A model generated the notes under the pieces. That model did no database searches. It was not told the origin of the DNA and saw only the letters and a list, made by a program, of their open reading frames with translations. DNA of 29,677 nt from Proteobacteria bacterium UBA964 (GTDB taxonomy: Bacteria; Pseudomonadota; Gammaproteobacteria; Steroidobacterales; Steroidobacteraceae): contig DBCG01000005.1 of the NCBI GenBank assembly GCA_002292945.1, forward strand, positions 1 through 29,677, in the 5' to 3' direction. Shown piece by piece: positions 24,424 to 29,677 of the stretch (position 1 is the first letter of the stretch; each line of letters begins with the position of its first letter). The position numbers were made by a program, and so were the translations under genes.

Positions 24424-24638
24424 GCGATCACATCGACCCGCGCGATTTCGGACGCCTCGAGGCCGAGGTCGCCGCGCTCAACAAATCTGTCGAGGCGATG
24501 GCGGCTGACCTCAAGGCCGTGCGTTCTGCACTCGACGCAGCGGGCGGTGGCTGGCGGGTGCTGATCGCTGTCGGCGCGGCATCCGGCGCAGTGACGGCGC
24601 TGCTCGTCAAGCTCCTACCATTCCTGCCGCTGCGCTGA
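24420..24638 (+). CDS. Holin-like protein with one membrane segment
   Basis: Encodes 72 residues: an N-terminal helix (RLEAEVAALNKSVEAMAADLKAV, a heptad-like coiled coil) and one membrane segment (about 46-67), ending in KLLPFLPLR. This layout resembles XhlA/hemolysin-like proteins in lysis cassettes and similar phage accessory holins. It overlaps the fibre stop and the next start by one to four bases, so all are made from one message. It could alternatively be a small structural anchor or an antiholin for the 3-TM holin at 26083. Confidence 0.72.
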   Translation: MSDHIDPRDFGRLEAEVAALNKSVEAMAADLKAVRSALDAAGGGWRVLIAVGAASGAVTALLVKLLPFLPLR

Positions 24639-25855
24639 TGCCGACGCCGCCGATCTCGCGGGCCGAGGCTCACCGCCGCATCGACGCCATCGAACAGGCG
24701 CTGCGCGAGGGCGGCACCCCGATGGGGGTGATGTCGCGGCGCGGAGAGCGATCGGCAGTTCGCATGGCGTTCGACCGGCTCGGTCTGCGGCAGAGCGTGA
24801 ATCGGCTGTCGGTGCAGAAGATCGAGGCCGCAGCCGGACGCTTGATCGACTGGTCGCTTTCGCCGGACGCTCGCATCTCTCCAGACACCGCGCCGAAGCC
24901 GCGCTTTGATCCGCCGTCGATCCCAGACGCAGACGTCCCGGTCGAAGAGCTGATTGAGAAGCTGGAGCGGAACTACCAGCGCCGAGCCGAGCACAAGGCC
25001 GCGAAGACCTGGGCACGTTTCACGCTGCACGACGACGGTCCGTATTGCCTCGCGGTGGTAGGCGATCCTCACCTCGATGATCCCGGCACCAACTGGGCGC
25101 TGCTGCGCCAGCACCACAAGCTGATGCGCCGCGCGCATGTCCACGGCGTTTGCCTGGGCGATGTCGTCAACAACTGGGCGGGTCGCTTACAGCGCCTATA
25201 CGCCGAGCAAGAGGTGACGCGCACACAGGGCTGGAAGCTCGCGCAGTGGTTCTTCTCGACGGTGCCGTGGCTGGTGATCGTGAAGGGCAATCATGATCTC
25301 TGGTCCTCCAGCCACGGCACTGGCGATCCGCTCGACTGGATGTCGCGCGGTGGGGCCATGCTTGAGGACTGGTCCGCGCAGTTCGAGGTCGCGACGCCAG
25401 CGGGCCACGCCGTCCGCATCTGGGCGGCGCACGATTTCAAGGGGACGTCGATTTACAATCCGCTGCATGGTCCGATGCGCGCGGCCAAGTTCAGCGGCGG
25501 CGACGCCGATGTCTACGTCGCGGGCCATCAGCACCACTGGGAATTGTTCAATGGCGAGGACGCAAACAAGTCGTCGCGTCCGTTCTGGCTCGCGCGGGCG
25601 CGCGGCTACAAGTTCCTGGACGCCTACGCCGACCAGCACCAGTTCGGCTCGCAGAAGCATGGCGCGACGATTGGCATTGTGGTCGATCCGTCGCGCGAAG
25701 GACCGGCGGCGTTGCACTGTTACGCCGACTTGGCCGAGGCCGTCGAGATCATGGAATGGAAGCGCGCGCGGTGGGAGGCGGCAGCATGCCACGACGCAAG
25801 GCCGGATACGACGATCCCGAATGGGCAGAAGCCGCCTCGCACACGGGCGAGATGA
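24638..25855 (+). CDS. Calcineurin-like metallophosphoesterase
   Basis: Encodes 405 residues. An N-terminal helical region of about 70 residues, with a helix-turn-helix look, is followed by an Asp/Pro-rich linker and a metallophosphoesterase domain. All metal-binding motifs are present: GDPHLD (142-147), GDVVNN (174-179), GNHD (217-220), AHDFKG (264-269) and GHQHHW (296-301). The HQH motif is typical of phosphodiesterases and nucleases of the family. Its N-terminal half could bind DNA, but this is unproven. The location between holin-like and holin genes is unusual and suggests a moron. The last 23 residues overlap the next gene in another frame and look weakly coding. Confidence 0.88.
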   Translation: MPTPPISRAEAHRRIDAIEQALREGGTPMGVMSRRGERSAVRMAFDRLGLRQSVNRLSVQKIEAAAGRLIDWSLSPDARISPDTAPKPRFDPPSIPDADVPVEELIEKLERNYQRRAEHKAAKTWARFTLHDDGPYCLAVVGDPHLDDPGTNWALLRQHHKLMRRAHVHGVCLGDVVNNWAGRLQRLYAEQEVTRTQGWKLAQWFFSTVPWLVIVKGNHDLWSSSHGTGDPLDWMSRGGAMLEDWSAQFEVATPAGHAVRIWAAHDFKGTSIYNPLHGPMRAAKFSGGDADVYVAGHQHHWELFNGEDANKSSRPFWLARARGYKFLDAYADQHQFGSQKHGATIGIVVDPSREGPAALHCYADLAEAVEIMEWKRARWEAAACHDARPDTTIPNGQKPPRTRAR

Positions 25856-26010
25856 TGCAGGGCTCCATTCATGAGCTACGATCCGCCGATCCGCCAGGAC
25901 GACCCTATGAGCCGCAACGCGGGCCGCTCGGCTTCTGCATCGACCCGGCGGCGTATCGTTCCGGCGGTCGTCGTCGTCGCGTGGCTGCGCGTAGGCGAAC
26001 CGATCCCTGA
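25786..26010 (+). CDS. Small hypothetical protein, overlapping both neighbours
   Basis: Encodes 74 residues from ATG 25786, after a GGGAGG sequence (25773-25778). An internal ATG at 25852 would overlap the phosphoesterase stop as ATGA. The N-terminal part MPRRKAGYDDPEWAEAASHT through GPLGFCIDPAAYR reads as real protein. The end is a run of Arg and looks like read-through into non-coding frame. It overlaps the next small gene by about 140 bases in another frame. Either both genes are real and overlap, or the two are one gene broken by a sequencing or natural frameshift around 25960-25985. Confidence 0.55.
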   Translation: MPRRKAGYDDPEWAEAASHTGEMMQGSIHELRSADPPGRPYEPQRGPLGFCIDPAAYRSGGRRRRVAARRRTDP

Positions 26011-26086
26011 TGGCTGGCGCGTCGCCGCGCAACGCGCGACGCATCACCATCGACATGCCTTCCTCATCGAACAGGTGACACCGTGA
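25871..26086 (+). CDS. Small hypothetical protein before holin
   Basis: Encodes 71 residues (ATG 25871, alternative ATG 25907). The credible part is the C-terminal half: WLRVGEPIPDGWRVAAQR, followed by HHHRHAFLIE. This resembles a short segment recurrent in small phage proteins near lysis genes. The N-terminal half is Arg/Ser-rich and overlaps the previous gene in another frame, where the other frame reads better. The stop overlaps the GTG of the holin as GTGA. The function is unknown. Confidence 0.5.
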   Translation: MSYDPPIRQDDPMSRNAGRSASASTRRRIVPAVVVVAWLRVGEPIPDGWRVAAQRATHHHRHAFLIEQVTP

Positions 26087-26475
26087 TCGCTGCCCTTCTC
26101 CCCGCGCTCGTCCCGATCCTCGGGAAAGCCATCGGCAACCTAATTCCCGACGCCAGCGCCCGCGCTCAGGCCGAGGCCGAGATCGCGAAGCAGCTGCTCG
26201 CGTCGAGCGCGGAGCTTGAGCGCGCGGCCGGCGATATCGTGCTGGCCGAGGCCAAGAGCGAGCATTTCCTCGCGGCGTGCTGGCGTCCGATCCTGATGCT
26301 GACCTTCGGCGCGCTCATCGTGGCGCGGTGGCTCGGCTACTCGGCGCCGGGCATCAGCGAGGCCGAGGTTCTGAAGCTCTGGGACATCGTCCAGTTGGGT
26401 CTCGGCGGCTACGTGATCGGCCGCTCGGCAGAGAAGATCGCGCCGCAGATCGCGGACGCGCTCAGGCGCAAATGA
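26083..26475 (+). CDS. Holin, 3-TM type
   Basis: Encodes 130 residues from a GTG start overlapping the previous stop. A hydrophobic N-terminus (MIAALLPALVPILGKAIGNLIP) is followed by a charged helical stretch, a membrane segment at 61-88 (HFLAACWRPILMLTFGALIVARW) and a Gly-rich third segment ending in VIGRSAEKIAP. The WRP.LML and LGGYVIGRS features are typical of the 3-TM holin superfamily of phages and gene transfer agents (PF11351). Holins permit the endolysin to reach peptidoglycan. It overlaps the endolysin start as ATGA. Confidence 0.87.
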   Translation: MIAALLPALVPILGKAIGNLIPDASARAQAEAEIAKQLLASSAELERAAGDIVLAEAKSEHFLAACWRPILMLTFGALIVARWLGYSAPGISEAEVLKLWDIVQLGLGGYVIGRSAEKIAPQIADALRRK

Positions 26476-26861
26476 CCCGCACCCTCACCGCCCGAGACCG
26501 GCAGCGCCTCGTCGGCGTGCATCCCGACCTCGTGCGCGTTCTGGAGCGCGCCGCACGCGACGGCGCGATCGAATGGTTCGTGACCGAGGGCGTGCGCTCG
26601 ATGGACCGGCAGGCCGAGCTAGCGGCCGCCGGGGTATCTCGCACGATGAGATCGCGCCACCTGACCGGCCACGCCGTCGATCTCGCGGTGCGCGGCGGCG
26701 AAAGCGGCGTGCGGTGGGACAGGCCCGCCTACGAGGCGCTCGCGGTCGAGATCCTCGCGGCGGCGCAGGCCGAGGGCGTCGCGATCGAATGGGGCGGGCA
26801 CTGGCGCAGCTTCTTCGATGGCCCGCATTTCCAGCTGCCCTGGCGGGACTATCCCGCCTGA
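26472..26861 (+). CDS. Endolysin, M15-type L,D/D,D-peptidase
   Basis: Encodes 129 residues with no signal peptide. It is a zinc peptidase of the VanY/M15 group, cutting peptide crosslinks in peptidoglycan. The metal-site motif S-x-H-x-x-G-x-A-x-D is present as SRHLTGHAVD (His63, Asp70), with a later WGGHW (108-111, conserved aromatic block) and the third metal ligand His119 in DGPHFQ. The size is right for a single-domain endolysin. It overlaps the holin stop and ends convergently with the first minus-strand gene, so the late transcript and the leftward transcript meet here. Confidence 0.92.
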   Translation: MTRTLTARDRQRLVGVHPDLVRVLERAARDGAIEWFVTEGVRSMDRQAELAAAGVSRTMRSRHLTGHAVDLAVRGGESGVRWDRPAYEALAVEILAAAQAEGVAIEWGGHWRSFFDGPHFQLPWRDYPA

Positions 26862-27070
26862 CGCGCGAGCTGCTCGGCCCGCTCCGCGTCCCGCCGCGCT
26901 TCCACCGCTAGGCATGCGAGCCGGAGCGGCAGGTAACTTGGCGTCCGGCACCTGCCGGAGGCCCATCGATTGATGGTGACGCGGCTGACCATCAGCGCCT
27001 CCGACATTTCGAGGCGCCATCGGGCGCCCCACAAGAGGAACCCGATCTCGGAGAGGGTGGCGGGGGTCAT
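26849..27070 (-). CDS. Small helix-turn-helix protein
   Basis: Encodes 73 residues and is last in the leftward operon. It has a helix-turn-helix pattern: LLWGARWRLEMSEALMVS followed by RVTINRWASGRCRTP (about 30-44), where VSRVTINRW is the recognition helix region. Such small DNA-binding proteins with a LYG.RW..-like start are common in phages and may bind an operator. The C-terminus is helical and charged. The start overlaps the stop of the previous gene as ATGA, and the stop overlaps the endolysin end by 13 bases. It might control the dyad at 28259-28280, but there is no evidence beyond proximity. Confidence 0.72.
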   Translation of the reverse strand: MTPATLSEIGFLLWGARWRLEMSEALMVSRVTINRWASGRCRTPSYLPLRLACLAVEARRDAERAEQLARQAG

Positions 27071-27327
27071 GCGCTGATCGAGATGTCGACGTTTTCGGGC
27101 CTCGCCCATCCCCGCGTTCCGGCTGCCCACGCGGCGTATTCGGCTTCGCGCCACACCGCCGGGATCTCCCGGCATTTGTCGACGGCGGCCACGACCTCGG
27201 CGAACAGGGCCGAATAGTCGGCGATGCCAGCGGCATTGAGGACCGCTTCCGCCGCGCGCCGCGCGCGGTCGGTGTCGTCCTGATCGTGACTGCGCGAGCC
27301 GTGCCATTCGATGCTGAGCATGTTCAT
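27067..27327 (-). CDS. Small hypothetical protein
   Basis: Encodes 86 residues. The chosen ATG at 27327 follows a GGAGAACGAC ribosome binding site; an in-frame extension to 27375 overlaps the hairpin cassette and reads poorly. The body is helical (RRAAEAVLNAAGIADYSALFAEVVAAVDKC) with an acidic start. No motif is recognised. It is the second last gene of the leftward small-gene operon and is coupled by ATGA to the helix-turn-helix gene. Confidence 0.65.
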   Translation of the reverse strand: MNMLSIEWHGSRSHDQDDTDRARRAAEAVLNAAGIADYSALFAEVVAAVDKCREIPAVWREAEYAAWAAGTRGWARPENVDISISA

Positions 27328-27378
27328 TGTCGTTCTCCGTGTCAGGGTAGCGGGCGGCGCGGTGCGCCGCCCCAAGGA
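27328..27378 (-). repeat. Intergenic hairpin/RBS cassette, copy 3
   Basis: The stem GGGCGGCGC (27352-27360) pairs with GCGCCGCCC (27364-27372) with no mismatch. It has a 3-base loop. In the minus-strand reading direction it lies just after the stop of the upstream gene (27379-27639). It is followed by GGAGAACGAC and the ATG of the next gene. Confidence 0.8.
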
Positions 27379-27639
27379 TCAGGCGTAACGGATCTTGTCG
27401 AGCGTGCGCTGCTGGCGCGGCGTCAGCGGGCGCGCGAACGTGTTGGCGCACCAGAGGCTGTAGGCCGCGCCCTGGTCGGACTCGCGCAGGACGGCGAGGA
27501 GCGCGACCAGATCGGCGCGGCTCACAGCCCACCAGCGGCGGGTCGCGTCGTCGTAATGCGCCCAGCGGCGCGGCGACAGACGGACCATCAGCAGCGCAGC
27601 GGCGGCGCGGGAGATGCGGGTTTCGGTGGTCTGGGGCAT
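27379..27639 (-). CDS. Small hypothetical protein, Arg/Trp-rich
   Basis: Encodes 86 residues, starting MPQTTETRISRAAAALLMVRL and with a Trp-containing middle region (HYDDATRRWWAVSRADLVALLAVLRE). No domain is recognised. The high Arg and Trp content could suit nucleic-acid binding or a small inhibitor of a host factor, as is usual for early phage proteins, but this is a guess. It has a GGAGAACGAC ribosome binding site and is flanked by hairpin cassettes. Confidence 0.65.
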   Translation of the reverse strand: MPQTTETRISRAAAALLMVRLSPRRWAHYDDATRRWWAVSRADLVALLAVLRESDQGAAYSLWCANTFARPLTPRQQRTLDKIRYA

Positions 27640-27693
27640 CGTCGTTCTCCTGTCAGAGTGACGGGCGGCGCGCGGTGCGCCGCCCTGGGGTTG
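27640..27693 (-). repeat. Intergenic hairpin/RBS cassette, copy 2
   Basis: The stem GGGCGGCGC (27663-27671) pairs perfectly with GCGCCGCCC (27677-27685) around a 5-base loop. It is 54 bases from the stop of one gene to the start of the next. The ribosome binding site is GGAGAACGAC just before ATG. Confidence 0.82.
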
Positions 27694-27912
27694 TCACAGA
27701 TTGCCATCGCGCAGCGCGCGCGCCACGATGGCGATGTCGTCCTCGTTGAGCGCGCGTGAGCGCCTGCCCTCGGCGTGGATCGTGACGGCGCCGGTCTGGT
27801 CGCAGATCTCGACCTCGTCGGCGTTGAAGAGGAAGGCGATGCCATCGACGAGCGCAACCGGCTCGGTGCGGGCGGTTTCGGCGATTAGGGCGAGGTTGTC
27901 GGCGTGGGTCAT
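27694..27912 (-). CDS. Small hypothetical protein, acidic
   Basis: Encodes 72 residues, starting MTHADNLALIAETA. The middle part FLFNADEVEICDQTGAVTI is strand-like, and the end EDDIAIVARALRDGN is helical. It is acidic. No family is recognised. An in-frame opening to 28239 would cross the neighbouring gene and cassette, so the ATG at 27912 after AGAGAACGAA was used. It is the second gene of the leftward small-gene run. Confidence 0.65.
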   Translation of the reverse strand: MTHADNLALIAETARTEPVALVDGIAFLFNADEVEICDQTGAVTIHAEGRRSRALNEDDIAIVARALRDGNL

Positions 27913-27965
27913 GTTCGTTCTCTTTCGGAGGGTTGGGCGGCGCGGGGTGCGCCGCCCTGGGGTGG
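27913..27965 (-). repeat. Intergenic hairpin/RBS cassette, copy 1
   Basis: The stem GGGCGGCGC (27935-27943) pairs with GCGCCGCCC (27949-27957) without mismatch around a 5-base loop. It lies between the stop at 27966 and the ATG at 27912. Its flanks match copies 2 and 3 (CCCCAGGGCGGCGC on the minus strand). The ribosome binding site is AGAGAACGAA. Confidence 0.8.
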
Positions 27966-28190
27966 TCAGACGATCACGCCATCGGCGTCCGTAATGATCG
28001 GCTGCGCCAGCGCGCCCAGAAATCCGATCTGGAACGCTCCGTAGCCAGGGCTCCCCGTGGCAAACCCGGCGGCGATCGCCTCGGGCATCGACCCGATGAA
28101 CTTCGCGCCGGGCACCATCTGAGCGGCGCGGGCGACACCGGCCTCGTAGCCGGTCTTGAGGGCCTGAACGTAGATTTCGGTCTGGGTCAT
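27966..28190 (-). CDS. Small hypothetical protein, first of leftward small-gene run
   Basis: Encodes 74 residues, starting MTQTEIYVQALKTGYEAGVARAAQ. It has two helical parts separated by a Gly/Ser-rich turn (FATGSPGYGAFQIGFLGAL), the second being hydrophobic. The hydrophobic stretch might touch a membrane but is short. No family is recognised. Its 5' flank contains a degenerate form of the hairpin cassette and, further upstream, the 22-bp dyad. It is therefore the likely first gene of a transcription unit. Confidence 0.65.
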   Translation of the reverse strand: MTQTEIYVQALKTGYEAGVARAAQMVPGAKFIGSMPEAIAAGFATGSPGYGAFQIGFLGALAQPIITDADGVIV

Positions 28191-28232
28191 TTGTCGATCT
28201 CCGGTTCTGGGCGACACCGCGCCGCCCGATGG
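28191..28232 (-). repeat. Degenerate hairpin/RBS cassette, copy 0
   Basis: The minus-strand sequence GGGCGGC..GTCGCCC (28209-28227) forms a 7-bp stem with one G-U pair and a 5-base loop, in front of the ribosome binding site CCGGAGATCGAC. It is similar to the other three cassettes but less conserved. Confidence 0.5.
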
Positions 28233-28258
28233 AGAGCAATGTAGGGACCGCCCCTGCC

Positions 28259-28280
28259 CGTGTCCATATTTACCGACACG
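28259..28280. promoter_or_regulatory. 22-bp dyad, operator candidate
   Basis: CGTGTC (28259-28264) and GACACG (28275-28280) are perfect inverse complements around an AT-rich 10-base centre. It lies in the only sizeable gap among the minus-strand genes (28191-28313). A 22-bp two-half-site dyad is the usual size for a dimeric helix-turn-helix operator. A promoter for the leftward small genes probably overlaps the AT-rich core, but I could not place good -35 and -10 hexamers. Confidence 0.5.
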
Positions 28281-28313
28281 CAATCCGCGCAACCCTGCTA
28301 TGCGCGGGACGCA

Positions 28314-28592
28314 TCACCAACTGCCGCTCCGCTCCCGCGCCTCGATCTCCATCGGATGCCGGTCGTATCCGTGACGCATTAGGAGCCAGAGATAGAGCGC
28401 GACGAACCGCACCGGCCCGAGGCGGCGCAGCTGATCGAGGTGGACTGCCTCGTGGGCGCGTAGACCGGGGTCGTGGAGCCGCTCGGGCACGAGGTAGGCC
28501 CGGCCCCAGGGCATCGTGATGCCGCCGTAGCCGGCGGCGCGGAGCCACCACAGGAGCGGACCGCGGGCGCGGCGGAAGGGGTCAATGGTCAT
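28314..28592 (-). CDS. Small zincin-like HExxH protein
   Basis: Encodes 92 residues. Motif HEAVH (47-51) is the HExxH zinc-binding signature. It is followed by DQLRRLGPVRFVALYLWLL and ends with DRHPMEIEARE, where Glu82 or Glu84 could be the third metal ligand. Small HEAVH proteins of this kind occur in phages and plasmids, but their substrates are unknown. The segment FVALYLWLL is hydrophobic. The start overlaps the previous stop as ATGA; the longer in-frame opening to 28802 overlaps two genes. Confidence 0.72.
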   Translation of the reverse strand: MTIDPFRRARGPLLWWLRAAGYGGITMPWGRAYLVPERLHDPGLRAHEAVHLDQLRRLGPVRFVALYLWLLMRHGYDRHPMEIEARERSGSW

Positions 28593-28756
28593 TCTTCGCG
28601 CTCGACCGGGTGCGTCGCCGGCTCGCAGAAATACTCGGCGATCTGCGCGCGCAGGCGGGCGTTCTCGGCGCGCATCCGCTCGACCTCGGCCCGCGCCCCG
28701 TCGCGTTCGGCGAGCCATCGCATCACCGGCACGGCCATGCTGTTGACGAGGCTCAT
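28589..28756 (-). CDS. Small coiled-coil protein (55 aa)
   Basis: Encodes 55 residues and is coupled on both sides by ATGA overlaps. It starts MSLVNSMAVPVMRWLAERDG and contains a heptad-like helix (ARAEVERMRAENARLRAQIAEY) with a Leu-zipper look. One Cys follows. It could be a small dimerisation or nucleic-acid-binding protein or a regulator of a neighbour. No family is recognised. The two ATGA overlaps strongly suggest that it is translated. Confidence 0.68.
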   Translation of the reverse strand: MSLVNSMAVPVMRWLAERDGARAEVERMRAENARLRAQIAEYFCEPATHPVEREE

Positions 28757-29613
28757 GTATCACCATTGCAGAAGCATTCGGTGGCCCTGCCATCTTCCGC
28801 AAAGAGATCGGCGCTGGCCTCGACGTTGGCGGCTATCTGGCTGTATGGAGGCCAGTCCTTGCGCCATCGAGCGCCCGTCAGGCGCTCTTGCTCGACCCAC
28901 CAATCCGCAGAACCGTGGACGTCTCGCATGATCGCGCGCACGGTAGCGATCGGCTTGAGATAGCACAGGTCACAGTTTCCGTGCGGCGTGCGTCCGTTGA
29001 CGTTCTGCAAGTTCAGATCGAAGTTCTGCCGCTGCCAAAACGCCGCAACATCGCGCTTCGTGACGCCAGCCGTCGCGAGCGGGCATACCACATCCCGCTT
29101 TCCTTCGTTGGACGCCTTGATGCTGGCGACCCGGTGCATTTCGTCGGCGCGCAGCCCGACCGCCTCGGTCCACTCGGTCCAGCCTCGCGTCTCTTTCAGC
29201 ATCCGATGCATGGCGCGGATCTTAAGGTCGGCGGTGCAGAACCTTGCGACCACGTTCGGCAGCATCTTCTTGCGTCGGATCAGCGCAGCAAACGGCTCGC
29301 CGTCGCGGCTGGCCGTTTCGTAGGTCGCGACGCGCCACCGCTGCGGAACCTCGTCGTGGTCGGCGTACTCGACCCACGCGATCGGCACACCCCACCGTGC
29401 GCCGCAATCCCGCACAAAGTCCAGCGTCTGCGGCATTTCCTTGCCGGTGTTGGCAAAGGCCACGATGACGTCGCCGGGCAGCTCTCCGCTGTGCGCTTGA
29501 ATGATCCGCCACAACATGTATGCGCTGGTGCGACCGCCGCTGAAGGAGATGACGGCGGGGCCTTCGATGCGGAACGGATCTCGTGTTCGAAGCTGTTCGG
29601 CGTCCGCGCTCAT
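28753..29613 (-). CDS. PAPS-reductase-like ATP pyrophosphatase
   Basis: Encodes 286 residues. The PP-loop SFSGGRTS (23-30), used by ATP pyrophosphatases to adenylate a substrate, is near the N-terminus. A second family segment, RFCTADLKIRAMHRML (125-140), is also present. Cys residues at 126, 177, 214, 217, 280 and 282 include a CxxC and a CxC pair that could bind zinc or an iron-sulphur cluster. Phage members are mostly unassigned; DNA or tRNA modification (DndC-like or queuosine-like chemistry) or sulphur activation are options. The start at 29613 follows GAGGAGGG, and the preceding gene ends in ATGA with it. Confidence 0.85.
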   Translation of the reverse strand: MSADAEQLRTRDPFRIEGPAVISFSGGRTSAYMLWRIIQAHSGELPGDVIVAFANTGKEMPQTLDFVRDCGARWGVPIAWVEYADHDEVPQRWRVATYETASRDGEPFAALIRRKKMLPNVVARFCTADLKIRAMHRMLKETRGWTEWTEAVGLRADEMHRVASIKASNEGKRDVVCPLATAGVTKRDVAAFWQRQNFDLNLQNVNGRTPHGNCDLCYLKPIATVRAIMRDVHGSADWWVEQERLTGARWRKDWPPYSQIAANVEASADLFAEDGRATECFCNGDT

Positions 29614-29677
29614 CGTCCGCCCTCCTCTGGATAGGGGTCTCTTCCCGCCTCGATCTCTCGACAAACGCGGCGCAACT
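29610..29677 (-). CDS. C-terminal end of an upstream gene, cut by window edge
   Basis: The last 22 codons on the minus strand (ending at the stop 29610-29612) read LRRVCREIEAGRDPYPEEGGR. This is coherent and ends in an ATGA overlap with the PAPS-reductase-like gene. It is therefore the end of a real gene whose start lies beyond the right edge of the window. Too little is present for a product call. Confidence 0.6.
   Translation of the reverse strand, partial: LRRVCREIEAGRDPYPEEGGR

Noticed and set aside
27286..28244. Plus-strand open frames opposite the small leftward genes
   Set aside because: They cross the hairpin cassettes, lack ribosome binding sites and have antisense composition, whereas the minus-strand genes each have a repeated ribosome-binding module.
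28314..28802. 162-residue extension of the HExxH gene
   Set aside because: The extension overlaps the 55-residue gene and the PAPS-reductase end; the shorter start has an ATGA overlap and normal reading.

Overview
The window is the late structural and lysis half of a tailed siphophage genome, or of a prophage of that type. The DNA is very GC-rich, genes are packed with many ATGA or few-base overlaps, and the proteins are rich in Ala, Gly and Arg. This fits a phage of an alphaproteobacterium. That host call is an inference from base composition and protein style; no host gene is present. No integrase, lysogeny repressor, DNA polymerase, tRNA, CRISPR array or IS element is visible, and both ends of the window are cut, so lifestyle cannot be decided.

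Layout. Genes from 95 to 26861 are all on the plus strand. (1) Packaging and head, 95-5599: small and large terminase, portal with an extra C-terminal domain, prohead protease and HK97-type major capsid protein. (2) Small beta-rich virion proteins and neck, 5624-8940: a head-tail adaptor, a head closure protein and a neck/tail-joining protein, interleaved with proteins of unknown role. (3) An accessory virion block, 8952-13323: six or seven proteins, including a 535-residue protein with an internal duplication and a LamG-like lectin gene of visibly lower GC. (4) Tail completion, 13325-15369: a 537-residue protein made of about sixteen 22-residue repeats fused to a tail-terminator domain, followed at once by a stand-alone paralogue of that domain. 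(5) Tail, 15382-24423: tube protein, assembly chaperones with a canonical -1 slippery heptamer, a short tape measure, distal-tail and hub-like proteins, an NlpC/P60-like peptidase, a J-like tip protein and a tail fibre. (6) Lysis region, 24420-26861: a one-TM holin-like protein, a calcineurin-like phosphoesterase, two overlapping small genes, a 3-TM holin and an M15-type endolysin.

From about 26849 to the right end all genes are on the minus strand and converge on the endolysin. One group (PAPS-reductase-like protein, a 55-residue coiled-coil protein and a small HExxH protein) is linked by ATGA overlaps and begins beyond the right edge. To its left, after a 123-bp gap carrying a 22-bp dyad, lie five very small genes. 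Three of them are separated by a nearly constant 51-54 bp cassette made of a GGGCGGCGC/GCGCCGCCC stem-loop and a GGAGAACGAC-type ribosome binding site, and a degenerate copy precedes the first gene.

Most distinctive signals: the 22-residue repeat array fused to a tail terminator next to its paralogue; the G_GGA_AAC frameshift site in the tail chaperone gene; the repeated hairpin/RBS cassettes and the dyad in the leftward small-gene operon; and the two out-of-frame overlapping genes between the phosphoesterase and the holin.
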